Assembly (NCBI GenBank): GCA_046728035.1
Contig: JBKPDT010000159.1
Coordinates: 1-17,715, forward strand
DNA: 17,715 nucleotides
DNA from: DASRWT01 sp046728035
Lineage (GTDB): Bacteria; Methylomirabilota; Methylomirabilia; Rokubacteriales; CSP1-6
Reading direction: 5' to 3'
Shown here: one piece after another, positions 1-8,335 of the stretch
How positions within the stretch are numbered: position 1 is the first letter of the stretch
Layout: every line of letters begins with the position of its first letter
The notes under the pieces: model-generated
Seen by the model: only the letters and a program-made list of their open reading frames with translations
Database searches by the model: none
What the model was told of the DNA's origin: nothing
Position numbers and translations under genes: made by a program

Positions 1-2108
1 AGGGGATACACGTCGCCGGCCCGGAAGTGGCGGCCCCGCGGCTCGAAGTCCCAGCTCCCGGTGTCGAGGACGAGTTCCCAGCGGACGCGGGCCCGGTGGG
101 CCGGCAGCACGAACGGCACCGGCTCGTGATGAGCGTTCAGCAGCAGCAGGAACGTGTCGCCCACGATGGGCTCGCCTCGCGGGTCCACCTCCTCGATGGC
201 ATCGCCCGCCAGCCGGAGGCCCACGCACCGGCTGAACCAGTCCTGCCACTCGTCCTCGGTCATCTCCTTGCCGTCCGGACGGAACCACGACAGGTCCTTG
301 ACCTCGGAGCCGTGGATGCGCCGCCCCTGGAAGAAGGTGCGGCGGTGGAAGACGGGGTTGGCGAGACGGAGCGTGATGAGCCGCCGCGTGAACTCGCGCT
401 GGCGGGCCTGGGCGCGGGTGAGGGACCACTTGAACCACGACAGCTCGTTATCCTGGCAGTAGGCGTTGTTGTTGCCGTTCTGGGTGCGGGCTACCTCGTC
501 GCCGGCCGTTAGCATGGGAATGCCCTGGGATAGGAAGAGGGTCAGGAGGAGGTTCCGCATCTGGCGCTCGCGGAGCGCCAGGATGGCGGGATCGTCGGTC
601 GGCCCCTCGACCCCGCAGTTCCAGGAGTCGTTGTCGCTGGCCCCGTCCCGGTTGTTCTCGCCGTTGGCCTCGTTGTGCTTCTCGTCGTAGGTCACGAGAT
701 CGCCCAGCGTGAAGCCGTCGTGGCAGGTGATGAAGTTGACGCTGGCGTAGGGGCGGCGGCCGCTTGACTCATAGAGGTCGCTCGAACCCGTCAGGCGATA
801 GCCGAGCTCGCCTACTTGGCCCCAGTCTCCCTTCCAGTAGCGGCGGATGGTGTCGCGGAACTTGCCGTTCCACTCCGCCCAGCCGGCGGGAAAGTTGCCG
901 ACCTGGTAGCCGCCCTCCCCGAGGTCCCACGGCTCCGCGATCAGCTTCACCTGCGAGATGACCGGATCCTGGTGGATCACGTCGAAGAACGCGGAGAGGC
1001 GGTCCACGTCGTGGATCTCCCGGGCCAGGGTGGCCGCGAGGTCGAAGCGGAAGCCGTCCACGTGCATTTCCAGCACCCAGTAACGCAGGCTGTCCATCAG
1101 GAGCTGGAGGGCCCGGGGGTGCGTCATGTCGAGGGTGTTGCCGCAGCCCGTGTAGTCGCGGTGGTAGCGCGGCTGCTCGGGCAGGAGACGGTAGTAGCTG
1201 GCGTTGTCGAGGCCCCGGAAGCACAGCGTGGGCCCGAGCTGGTTGCCCTCGGCGGTGTGGTTGTACACGACATCGAGTATGACCTCGATGCCGGCCTGGT
1301 GGAGCGTCTTCACCATCGTCTTGAACTCGCGCACTTGGTCCCCACGCGCTCCGCTCGCCGCATAGCGGGCGTCGGGGGCGAAGAAGCCGATGGAGTTGTA
1401 CCCCCAGTAGTTGGTGAGGCCCCGCTCGAGGACTGACCGCTCGGCCACGAATTGGTGCACGGGCAGGAGCTCCACGGCCGTCACGCCGAGCCGCCGGAGG
1501 TAGTCGACAACCGGGGGCGAGGCCAGCCCCGCGTACGTCCCGCGCAGGTCCCGGGGAACGTCGGGATGGCGCATGGTGAAGCCCTTGACGTGGCACTCGT
1601 AGATGACCGTACGGTTCCACGGGATCCGCGGGAGGCGGTCGTCTCCCCACGAGAAGGCGGGATCCACCACCACCGAGCGGGGCATGAAAGGAGCGCTGTC
1701 GCGCTCGTCGAGCGAGAGGTCCTCGTCAGGGTCGCCGATCCGGTAGCCGAAGAGCGCGTCGTCCCAGGTCACGTCACCGGTGATGGCCCGCGCGTAGGGA
1801 TCGAGCAGGAGCTTGGTCGGGTTGAAACGGTGCCCCGCCTCCGGCTCGTAGGGGCCGTGCGCGCGGTAGCCGTAGAGCAGGTCGGGGCGCGCCTCGGGCA
1901 AGTAGACGTGCCACACCCGGTCGGTCCGCTCCTGGATCGGGAGGCGGTGGACCTCACGGGCGGGATCGGCGCCATCGAACAGGCACAGCTCCATGCCGGT
2001 GGCGTGCTCGCTCCAGACGGCGAAGTTGACCCCGGCGCCGTCCCAGGTGGCGCCGAGCGGGTAGGGAGCACCCGGCCGGGTGCGGACGCTCGAGCGCGGC
2101 CCGCTCAT
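1..2108 (-). CDS. glgX: Glycogen debranching enzyme GlgX/TreX, partial at 3' end
   Basis: This is a GH13 isoamylase-type enzyme that hydrolyses alpha-1,6 branches of glycogen or limit dextrins in the cytoplasm. Translation from the ATG at 2108 gives an N-terminal CBM48-like region (PYPLGATWDGAGVNFAVWSE, about residues 16-35). The four GH13 motifs follow: VILDVVYNH, then DGFRFDLAAT with nucleophile D356, LIAEPWDLG with acid E392, and CHDGFTLGDL with D464. The 36- and 72-residue gaps between the catalytic residues agree with the archaeal TreX numbering I recall. About 702 residues are visible, ending in GDVYP. The family is usually about 700-715 residues, so only a short C-terminal tail is missing. 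The ATG overlaps the glgB stop as ATGA. Because it shares an operon with treY, a TreX role (feeding linear maltodextrins to TreY) is as likely as general glycogen turnover. Confidence 0.93.
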   Translation of the reverse strand, partial: MSGPRSSVRTRPGAPYPLGATWDGAGVNFAVWSEHATGMELCLFDGADPAREVHRLPIQERTDRVWHVYLPEARPDLLYGYRAHGPYEPEAGHRFNPTKLLLDPYARAITGDVTWDDALFGYRIGDPDEDLSLDERDSAPFMPRSVVVDPAFSWGDDRLPRIPWNRTVIYECHVKGFTMRHPDVPRDLRGTYAGLASPPVVDYLRRLGVTAVELLPVHQFVAERSVLERGLTNYWGYNSIGFFAPDARYAASGARGDQVREFKTMVKTLHQAGIEVILDVVYNHTAEGNQLGPTLCFRGLDNASYYRLLPEQPRYHRDYTGCGNTLDMTHPRALQLLMDSLRYWVLEMHVDGFRFDLAATLAREIHDVDRLSAFFDVIHQDPVISQVKLIAEPWDLGEGGYQVGNFPAGWAEWNGKFRDTIRRYWKGDWGQVGELGYRLTGSSDLYESSGRRPYASVNFITCHDGFTLGDLVTYDEKHNEANGENNRDGASDNDSWNCGVEGPTDDPAILALRERQMRNLLLTLFLSQGIPMLTAGDEVARTQNGNNNAYCQDNELSWFKWSLTRAQARQREFTRRLITLRLANPVFHRRTFFQGRRIHGSEVKDLSWFRPDGKEMTEDEWQDWFSRCVGLRLAGDAIEEVDPRGEPIVGDTFLLLLNAHHEPVPFVLPAHRARVRWELVLDTGSWDFEPRGRHFRAGDVYP

Positions 2109-4309
2109 GCCTCCACGAAGCGGAGCCACACGGCGGCCAGAGGAGGCAGGGTGAGGCGGATCGAGTGGGGCTGCCCGTGCCAGGGTACGGGCTCGCTGTG
2201 CACCCCGCCTCCGTTGCCGATGTTGCTCCCGCCATAGTGGGCGCTGTCCGTGTTGAGCGCCTCCGCCCACGTCCCGGCCCGAGGCACGCCCACCCGGTAC
2301 TCCCGCCGGGGGACGGGCGTGAAGTTGCACGCGCACAGGAGCATCTGCCCCGGTTCGAGCGCGTACCGGACGAAGGCGATCACGCTCTGGTCGCGGTCGT
2401 GGCAGTCCATCCACTGGAAGCCGGCCGGGTCGTGGTCGAGCTGGTGGAGCGGCCGCTCCTCCCGGTACAGATGGTTCAGATCGCGGACGAGCGACGAGAG
2501 CCCCCGATGGTACGGCCCCTGGTCGAGCAGGTGCCACTCCAGGCTCGTCTCGTGGTACCACTCGTTCGACTGGCCGAACTCCCCGCCCATGAACAGGAGC
2601 TTCTTGCCGGGGTAGGCCCACATGAAGGCGTAGAGCAGGCGCAGGTTGGCGAAGCGCTGCCAGTCGTCGCCCGGCATCTTGGCCTTGAGCGAGCCCTTGC
2701 CGTGCACGACCTCGTCGTGGGAGAGGGGCAGGATGAAGTTCTCCGTCCACGCGTACAGCAGCCCGAAAGTCAGCCGGTCGTGGTGGTACTTCCGGTGCAC
2801 CGGATCCTGGTGAAAGTAGTCCAGGATGTCGTGCATCCAGCCCATGTTCCACTTGTAGCCGAACCCGAGGCCGCCCACCTCGACCGGCCGCGACACCATC
2901 GGCCACGACGTGGACTCCTCGGCCACCGTGAGCGCATCCGCGTGGAGCCCGTAGAGGATCTCGTTCAGCCGCTTGAGGAAGGCGATGGCCTCCAAGTTCT
3001 CCCGACCACCGAGACGATTCGCTCGCCACTCCCCACTCCGGCGCGAGTAATCGAGATAGAGCATGGAGGCCACCGCATCCACCCGGAGCCCGTCGAGGTG
3101 ATAGCGCTCGAGCCAGAAGAGGGCGTTGGCGAGGAGAAAGTTGGCCACCTCGTGGCGCCCGTAGTTGAAGACCCGGGTGCCCCAGTCGGGGTGCTCGCGC
3201 AAGCGCGGGTCGTCGTGCTCATAGAGATGCGTGCCGTCGAAGAAGGCGAGGCCGTGCGGATCCCGCGGGAAGTGGGCGGGAACCCAGTCGAGGATGACTC
3301 CGATACCGCGCTGATGCAGGCGGTCGACGAAGGCCATGAAGTCGTGAGGGTCGCCGTATCGCCGCGTGGGGGCATAGTAGCCGATGCCTTGATATCCCCA
3401 GGAGCCGTAGAATGGGTGCTCCATCACCGGCATCAGCTCGACGTGGGTGAACCCCATGTCGGTCGCGTACTCGGCGATCTGGTCGGCCAGCTCCCGGTAG
3501 GAGAGCCAGCGCTGCCCTTCTTCCGGCACGCGCCGCCACGAGCCGAGGTGGACCTCGTAGATGCTGACCGGCACCCCGAGCGACTGCCGGCGGACGCGCT
3601 CGGCCATCCACGCCTGATCGCCCCAGCCATAGCCGTCGAGGTCGTAGACCTCGGCGGCCGTGCGCTCGCCGCCGGGCTCGAAAGCGAAGGCAAAGGGATC
3701 TGCCTTGAGCGCCTGGATGTCGCCGCCGGGCCCCAGGATCTCGTACTTGTAGCGGGCGCCGGCTCGGACGCCGGGAAGGAACAGCTCCCAGATCCCGTTG
3801 CTGGGGTGCAGGCGCATGGGGTGCCGACGGCCGTCCCAGACATTCCAGTCCCCGACGACGCTGACGCGCCGGGCGTTGGGAGCCCACACCGCGAAGATGG
3901 TGCCGTCGATGCCCTCGAGCCTGGCCGGGTGGGCGCCCAGCTTGTCGTACACGCGGTAGTGCGTGCCTTCCCCGAGGAGGTGGAGGTCGTAGTCCGACAG
4001 GGTCGAGGGGAAGCGATACGGGTCGTCCTCCTCGCGGATCCGCCCCTCGTGATCGGTGATGCGCAGCCGGTAGGTGAGCCCGCCCCGTCCGCGCACCGTG
4101 GTCTCCCAGAGCCCGGCCGGGTGGCGCGCCTGCATCGCGTGCTCCTCGACGGGGTCCCCGCCCAGGATCACCGATACCTTGGCGGCGTCAGGCTGAAGCG
4201 TCCGGATCGCCACGGTTCCTCGGGCTCCCGGGTGCGGCCCGAGCACGGCGAAGGGGTCGCGATGACGGCCGCCCACCAGGGCCTCGACCACGTCAGGGGC
4301 GAGGCTCAT
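2105..4309 (-). CDS. glgB: 1,4-alpha-glucan branching enzyme GlgB
   Basis: Transfers alpha-1,4-glucan segments to form alpha-1,6 branches during glycogen synthesis (GH13). The 734-residue product has the usual length for the long GlgB class. It has an N-terminal module (about 5-110, with DPFAVLGPHP), a CBM48 module (about 130-230, with VVGDWNVWDGR) and a catalytic barrel. The motifs are VILDWVPAHFP, LRVDAVAS (nucleophile D411), VAEESTSWP (acid E464) and LSHDEVVHGK (D532). The 53- and 68-residue spacings equal those of E. coli GlgB (D405, E458, D526). The start at 4309 is chosen because MSLAPDVVEAL begins the recognisable protein and its ATG overlaps the treY stop as ATGA. The frame stays open upstream to 4483, but that stretch lies inside treY. 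The AEEST and SHDEVVHGK motifs argue against TreZ. Confidence 0.97.
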   Translation of the reverse strand: MSLAPDVVEALVGGRHRDPFAVLGPHPGARGTVAIRTLQPDAAKVSVILGGDPVEEHAMQARHPAGLWETTVRGRGGLTYRLRITDHEGRIREEDDPYRFPSTLSDYDLHLLGEGTHYRVYDKLGAHPARLEGIDGTIFAVWAPNARRVSVVGDWNVWDGRRHPMRLHPSNGIWELFLPGVRAGARYKYEILGPGGDIQALKADPFAFAFEPGGERTAAEVYDLDGYGWGDQAWMAERVRRQSLGVPVSIYEVHLGSWRRVPEEGQRWLSYRELADQIAEYATDMGFTHVELMPVMEHPFYGSWGYQGIGYYAPTRRYGDPHDFMAFVDRLHQRGIGVILDWVPAHFPRDPHGLAFFDGTHLYEHDDPRLREHPDWGTRVFNYGRHEVANFLLANALFWLERYHLDGLRVDAVASMLYLDYSRRSGEWRANRLGGRENLEAIAFLKRLNEILYGLHADALTVAEESTSWPMVSRPVEVGGLGFGYKWNMGWMHDILDYFHQDPVHRKYHHDRLTFGLLYAWTENFILPLSHDEVVHGKGSLKAKMPGDDWQRFANLRLLYAFMWAYPGKKLLFMGGEFGQSNEWYHETSLEWHLLDQGPYHRGLSSLVRDLNHLYREERPLHQLDHDPAGFQWMDCHDRDQSVIAFVRYALEPGQMLLCACNFTPVPRREYRVGVPRAGTWAEALNTDSAHYGGSNIGNGGGVHSEPVPWHGQPHSIRLTLPPLAAVWLRFVEA

Positions 4310-7300
4310 GCGGCATCCCCGGCCCGCTCGAGGAGCGCAACGGGGAAGTAGGCGAACAGCGAGCTTGCCCGGAGAGCCGGGCGCCCGTCCACGGACTCCG
4401 TGTCCACGCGCTCCGCCGTGAAGCGGTCCACCCATGTCCCGGCCAGGCCGGGATCGTCGAGGCCCACCCAGGTGTCCGCCCATGCCGACTCGCCGAGCGG
4501 AGGCTCGCCGGTGAACCCCGTCAACCGGGCGGTCAGCCGGGGCACGACCGCGATCACGGCGCGCCCCGCGCGCCGGCGGGCGAAAGCGACCAGATGGTCG
4601 GTCTGCCGCCCCCGGGGTGTCAGCGGCAGGTACTCGCCCTCTAAGAACAGGTCGGAGTCCGCGCGCCGCACGCCAAGGCCGCGCACGATGGTGTAGAGCT
4701 TGACCCGGCCGTCGCGCCAGCCCTCGAGGAGCCTGGCGCAGAGCGCGGGCCTGTCGTGGCTGGCCTCGATCTCGGCGGTCAGCGTGTCGAGCCGAGCCTG
4801 GGCGGCCTCGAAGTTCACGGGAGCGCGGTTGTCGGGATCCACGAGAGCGAGGTCCCAGCCCTCGGTGCCCTGGTAGAAGTCAGGGATGCCCGGCGATGCG
4901 ATCTTGAGCACCGTCTGGGCCAGGGAGTTGACCACGCCGTGCCGGGCCACCAGAGCCTGGAAGGGATGCACGTCCGCCACGAAGGCGCTTCCCGGGGCCA
5001 GGATGTCGCCCACGAACTCGCGGACGGCCGCGTCGTAGTCCGGATCGGGATTGATCCAGCCCGTGTGCACCTTGGCTTCCTTGACGGCCTTCTCCATGTA
5101 CGCCTGCATGCGGTCCGTGAAGCGAGGGCGGACCTCGTCCCACTCCTCGACGGGCCAGGCTCCCACCAGTGTCTGATAGAGAAGGTACTCCTCGTTCCGC
5201 GAGGGAGCGAGCGCCCCAGCCGCCGGCTGCTTGAAGCGGCGGGCAAGCCGACGCCAGCGCCGGACCCGGGCTTGCCACTCGGCCGGGATCTCCGACAGCA
5301 CGTCGATCCGGGCCCGCACGTCCTCGCCGCGCTTGGTGTCGTGCGTAGAGGTGGTGAGGAGCGAGGCCGGCCAGCGCGCGCGGCGGCCCATGTTTCGCCC
5401 GTGGAAGACGGCCGCCGCCTCGCCGAACCGGGCCGGCTCTCCACCAACCTCGTTGAGCGAGACGAGCCGGTGATAGCGGTAGAAGGCGGTGTCCTCCACG
5501 CCCTTGGCCGTGATGGGACCCGTGGCTTGCTGGAACCGCGCCACGAAATCCCGCCACTCGGTCGGGTCCTCCGACGGCCCGGGCACCCGGAGGACGAGGA
5601 CGTCGTGGAGGAAATCGAAGACCGACGTGCTCACCTGAGGGTTGCGGTGTCGGGCTTCGGCGATCGCCCGCTCGATGTACGCGCGGTCACGGGTGCTCAC
5701 CTCGACGGCCTCGTCGCCCACGTAGGTGCGGTAGACCGGGAAGCACGCGATGGTCTCCCGGATCGCCCGCACCAGGCTCGGCAGCGTGAAATCGCGGGAG
5801 CGCCGGTTGCGGTCGGCGAGTGTGGTCAGGCGATGGCCGAGCTGGTTGGTCTCGCCGGCGATCGTGGTTTGCATGATGAGCCGGCGTGCCTCGTAGGCGA
5901 GGTCGGCCATGGCCGGGCGCTCGCCCACGAACCGATGGTAGATCGCCGTCATCTGGCGGGACGCGCTCCGATCGACGAACAGGCTGTTCACCGAGACCAG
6001 GAAATCGTAGCCCGTGGTGCCCGCCACGAGCCACCACTCGGGCAGGGTTTCCTCCCCGAGGAGAATCTTCTCAGCCAACACCCACAGGGGGCGCGCGCCA
6101 GGAGCGGCCGGGTCGGCGACGGCGGCGGCCCGGTGACGGGCCAGGAGCGCCTCAGCCCGCGCGGCGTCAAGGTCCGGGACCAGGCGCCGGGCCACGTGGA
6201 GAATGGCGTCCTCCTGAAGGCGGCGGAAGAACTCGCCGGGCGCGTAGAGACCATCGGGATGATCCACGCGGAGACCGGTGACCAGGCCTGCTCCGACGAG
6301 GCGGGACACCAGGCGATGGGTGGCCTCGAAGACCTGCGGCACCTCGATCCGGATGGCGGCGAGGTGATTCACATCGAAGAACCGCCGGTAATTGACCTCG
6401 TCGCCAGCCACCCGCCAGTCGGCCAGCCGATAGGCCTGCTCTCCGAGCACGGCATCGAGCAGATCGAAGCTGGCGGGGTCGCCTGGGGTGCCGTTGAAGG
6501 CAGTCACGTTGTCCTCGATGAAGGCGTGCAGGTCGTCAGACTCCTTCACGAGGGCGGCGAGCCGCCGCTTAACGACCTCCTTCTCTCGCGCCTGCTCTTC
6601 GCGCCGGCCGGGGTCGGTCTCGGTCCGGGCGGGCAGGTGGTCGATGGCCGTGAGGATACTCATCAGATCATGGAGGCTCGGATGGTCCTCCCCAAGACGC
6701 TCGCGCAGGCCATCGAGGCGATGGCGCAGGATACGGCGGTAGGAGCCCAGGGCCAGGGGCAGCCGCGCCCCGGCGCAGCGGACAAAGAACGCCCCTTCCG
6801 CGAACTCCAGGGTGAGCGCCCCCGCCTCCAGGACAGTGCCGTACTGGTCGGGCAGCACCGGCAGCAACAGCGCGTTGCGAAGGGTGGGGCGAACGGGCGT
6901 CCAGTTGATGTCGAAGAACCCGGCGTAGCGGGATGCGGGACCGTTCTCGAGCACGTCGAGCCACCAGGGGTTCGTATCGCCGGCGATGCTCATATGGTTC
7001 GGCACGATGTCGAGCACCACCCCTAGGCCCCGCTCGGCGAGGGTCCGCGCCATCGCCTCGAAGGTGGCGGTTGAGCCGATCTCGGGGTTGAAGGTGCCGT
7101 GATCCACCACGTCGTAGCCGTGGCTGCTCCCCGGACCGGCCCGGAAGCACGGCGACAGGTAGACCTCGCTGATCCCGAGCGCGTCGAGGTAGGGGGCAAG
7201 CCGGGCCACGCCCTCGAAGGTGAGGGAAGGGCCGAGCTGCAGACGATACGTCGCGCGCCGCGGTCGGGCGAGGGCCGCCCAGACCCGCTGGAGGAGCCCG

Positions 7301-7356
7301 TCCGCGGCTGGGTCGACGCCCACTGCCGACGGAGCCTTGGTTGGCGGCAGACTCAT
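4306..7356 (-). CDS. treY: Maltooligosyltrehalose synthase TreY
   Basis: Converts the reducing-end alpha-1,4 bond of maltooligosaccharides into an alpha,alpha-1,1 bond, giving maltooligosyltrehalose (TreY-TreZ pathway, GH13). The 1016-residue product has RATYRLQL near residue 34, SPCFRAGPGSSHGYDVVDH at about 68-86, VVLDIVPNHM, GLRVDHPDGLY (nucleophile D365), WVLAEKIL (acid E429) and TSTHDTKRGED (D673). Other family blocks are GPITAKGVEDTAFYRY and GIPDFYQGTE. It is longer than actinobacterial TreY (about 770 residues, from memory). The extra length includes a charged stretch at about 245-290 and an Ala-rich stretch at about 395-422. The ATG at 7356 is favoured because family members start shortly before RATYRLQ. 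The frame also opens at a GTG at 7425; neither start has a clear ribosome binding site. It is the first gene of the treY-glgB-glgX set. Confidence 0.95.
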   Translation of the reverse strand: MSLPPTKAPSAVGVDPAADGLLQRVWAALARPRRATYRLQLGPSLTFEGVARLAPYLDALGISEVYLSPCFRAGPGSSHGYDVVDHGTFNPEIGSTATFEAMARTLAERGLGVVLDIVPNHMSIAGDTNPWWLDVLENGPASRYAGFFDINWTPVRPTLRNALLLPVLPDQYGTVLEAGALTLEFAEGAFFVRCAGARLPLALGSYRRILRHRLDGLRERLGEDHPSLHDLMSILTAIDHLPARTETDPGRREEQAREKEVVKRRLAALVKESDDLHAFIEDNVTAFNGTPGDPASFDLLDAVLGEQAYRLADWRVAGDEVNYRRFFDVNHLAAIRIEVPQVFEATHRLVSRLVGAGLVTGLRVDHPDGLYAPGEFFRRLQEDAILHVARRLVPDLDAARAEALLARHRAAAVADPAAPGARPLWVLAEKILLGEETLPEWWLVAGTTGYDFLVSVNSLFVDRSASRQMTAIYHRFVGERPAMADLAYEARRLIMQTTIAGETNQLGHRLTTLADRNRRSRDFTLPSLVRAIRETIACFPVYRTYVGDEAVEVSTRDRAYIERAIAEARHRNPQVSTSVFDFLHDVLVLRVPGPSEDPTEWRDFVARFQQATGPITAKGVEDTAFYRYHRLVSLNEVGGEPARFGEAAAVFHGRNMGRRARWPASLLTTSTHDTKRGEDVRARIDVLSEIPAEWQARVRRWRRLARRFKQPAAGALAPSRNEEYLLYQTLVGAWPVEEWDEVRPRFTDRMQAYMEKAVKEAKVHTGWINPDPDYDAAVREFVGDILAPGSAFVADVHPFQALVARHGVVNSLAQTVLKIASPGIPDFYQGTEGWDLALVDPDNRAPVNFEAAQARLDTLTAEIEASHDRPALCARLLEGWRDGRVKLYTIVRGLGVRRADSDLFLEGEYLPLTPRGRQTDHLVAFARRRAGRAVIAVVPRLTARLTGFTGEPPLGESAWADTWVGLDDPGLAGTWVDRFTAERVDTESVDGRPALRASSLFAYFPVALLERAGDAA

Positions 7357-7449
7357 GGCGGTGTCATGGACTGCAAGACTTGCGCCCGCCCCCCCGCCAC
7401 CGCAAACCCGTGCCACGTAGACCACGGCCTAGCCTGCGGCTGGACACCT

Positions 7450-7466
7450 TGTCGCGCCTCGCGACA
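7450..7466. repeat. 7-bp inverted repeat in the treY leader region
   Basis: TGTCGCG and CGCGACA are perfect inverted arms around a 3-base centre (CCT). It lies about 95 bases upstream of the treY start, between that start and the candidate promoter. It could be an operator or a small hairpin in the leader. There is no U-tract, so a terminator is unlikely. A chance palindrome in GC-rich DNA is possible. Confidence 0.35.
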
Positions 7467-7512
7467 CGATGTCGCAAGCGCCCACATGGGATGCATGGCA
7501 ATCACTTAGGGG

Positions 7513-7542
7513 TGATCATAACCGAGATGATTGGCGCGTCGG
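7513..7542 (-). promoter_or_regulatory. Possible treY promoter (good -10, poor -35)
   Basis: On the minus strand TATGAT (7520 down to 7515) matches five of six bases of a sigma70 -10 element. The best -35 at 16-18 bp spacing is only CCGACG-like, so support is weak. It would give a leader of about 150 nt to the ATG at 7356 or about 80 nt to the GTG at 7425. A 5-bp inverted repeat (ATCAC...GTGAT, 7501-7516) partly overlaps the -10. Confidence 0.28.
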
Positions 7543-7830
7543 CCGCCGGCTTTGCCGCGTAACCTTCCCAAATCGACACGGTAATCTTTGCCCTTCGGGT
7601 GGGCTTGGCGGATGAACTCAGTGCGGGGGAGACGGTTGGCGCCCCAGCAGGTCTACTAAGACGCGTCGACGTAGCGCCGGTTAAGGGGGCAGGACGGATG
7701 CTTGCGCCCGTACCCTGGACAGTAAGCTGGTACGCGGAGCGGGACCTCCCCTCCTTTTACCGGTCCAGTCAAACGGTAGGGCGAGAGAAACGCCTCGTCT
7801 TGGCGAAAAGAGGCTGAGGGAGGACCCGTG

Positions 7831-8298
7831 ATGGACCGACGCACCTTCCTGGCGATGGTCCCAGGTAGTCTCCTCACCGCGCCGCTCGTCGCGCGCGCGC
7901 AGCCGGCGGGGAAGGTTCTGCCTGGCGACCCCGCTCCGCGTAAAGTGATGCTCGAGCTCCAGCAGGCGCTCGCGCACGCGATCGAGCGCTTCCAGGCCAT
8001 GGACGAGGCCGGTGTGCTGAGCCACGTCTCCGACCACTATCGAACCGATCCGCTTACGAAGCCGGCCATTCGTGAGCAGCTTCGCGTGATGTTTACCCTC
8101 TACGACACGCTCCGGGCGCAGGTCCGTATCGACGAAGCGCGGACGGCGGGCGAACGAGCGTGGGTCTACTCGACGGGCGAAGTCTCGGGGCGGCTACGGT
8201 ACCTTGGCACGTGGACCCCTATCCTGTCTTGGCAGCGCGAACTAGAGGTCGCGCAGCGAGAGCAAGGAGTCTGGCGGCTCTACGGCTATCAGCAGTAA
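7831..8298 (+). CDS. Small exported NTF2/SnoaL-like protein
   Basis: The 155-residue protein begins MDRRTFLAMVPGSLLTAP, a signal peptide with twin arginines (R3, R4) and an Ala-rich hydrophobic core. A likely cleavage site follows ARA (A23), so it is probably exported through the Tat or Sec route. The mature part (about 38-155) is a single small alpha/beta domain with helical start (LQQALAHAIERF), a central TDPLTKPAI segment and C-terminal strands (WVYSTGEVSGRL, GVWRLYGYQQ). This resembles NTF2/SnoaL-fold proteins by layout; the assignment is by appearance and no catalytic residues can be named. The ATG at 7831 is preferred over the GTG at 7828 because GGGAGGA (7818-7824) then sits 6 bases away. 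The gene stands alone, divergent from treY and convergent with nrdJ. Its substrate or role is unknown. Confidence 0.8.
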   Translation: MDRRTFLAMVPGSLLTAPLVARAQPAGKVLPGDPAPRKVMLELQQALAHAIERFQAMDEAGVLSHVSDHYRTDPLTKPAIREQLRVMFTLYDTLRAQVRIDEARTAGERAWVYSTGEVSGRLRYLGTWTPILSWQRELEVAQREQGVWRLYGYQQ

Positions 8299-8312
8299 CC
8301 CGTCGCGTCGCT

Positions 8313-8333
8313 ACCTATCCCGAGGCGATAGGT
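8313..8333. terminator. Possible bidirectional terminator hairpin
   Basis: ACCTATC (8313-8319) and GATAGGT (8327-8333) form perfect 7-bp arms around a 7-base loop. They lie in the 37-base gap between the convergent NTF2-like gene and nrdJ. The position fits a shared terminator, but neither side has a real T-tract, so intrinsic termination would be weak. Confidence 0.35.
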
Positions 8334-8335
8334 TC

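Larger units (their letters stand above)
7357..7830. other. Intergenic gap between treY and the NTF2-like gene
   Basis: This 474-base gap lies between divergently oriented genes, and I find no convincing complete gene in it. It contains the weak treY promoter and palindromes listed separately. It also has a minus-strand frame (about 7506-7652, 48 residues ending at TAA) with protein-like content such as HPKGKDYRVDL. That frame has no good start codon and is cut from further open sequence by two adjacent TAG codons (7653-7658). This could be a decayed gene end or chance. The last bases hold the ribosome binding site of the next gene. Confidence 0.5.

Noticed and set aside
769..1650. A minus-strand 293-codon frame within the glgX region
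   Set aside because: Out of frame with the GlgX reading frame, which carries all four GH13 motifs; Arg/Pro/Gly-rich noise.
2165..4351. A plus-strand open frame of 728 codons antisense to glgB
   Set aside because: Same high-GC shadow effect; no domain motifs, while glgB shows all catalytic motifs with conserved spacing.
4309..4483. Upstream extension of GlgB to an earlier start
   Set aside because: The extra 58 residues overlap treY, are Gly/Arg-rich without family similarity, and the ATGA overlap start gives a normal-length GlgB.
4756..7026. A plus-strand open frame of 756 codons antisense to treY
   Set aside because: Shadow of treY with no recognisable protein features.
7099..7562. Small plus-strand open frames over the treY start and upstream gap
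   Set aside because: No ribosome binding sites, atypical composition and overlap with treY coding sequence.
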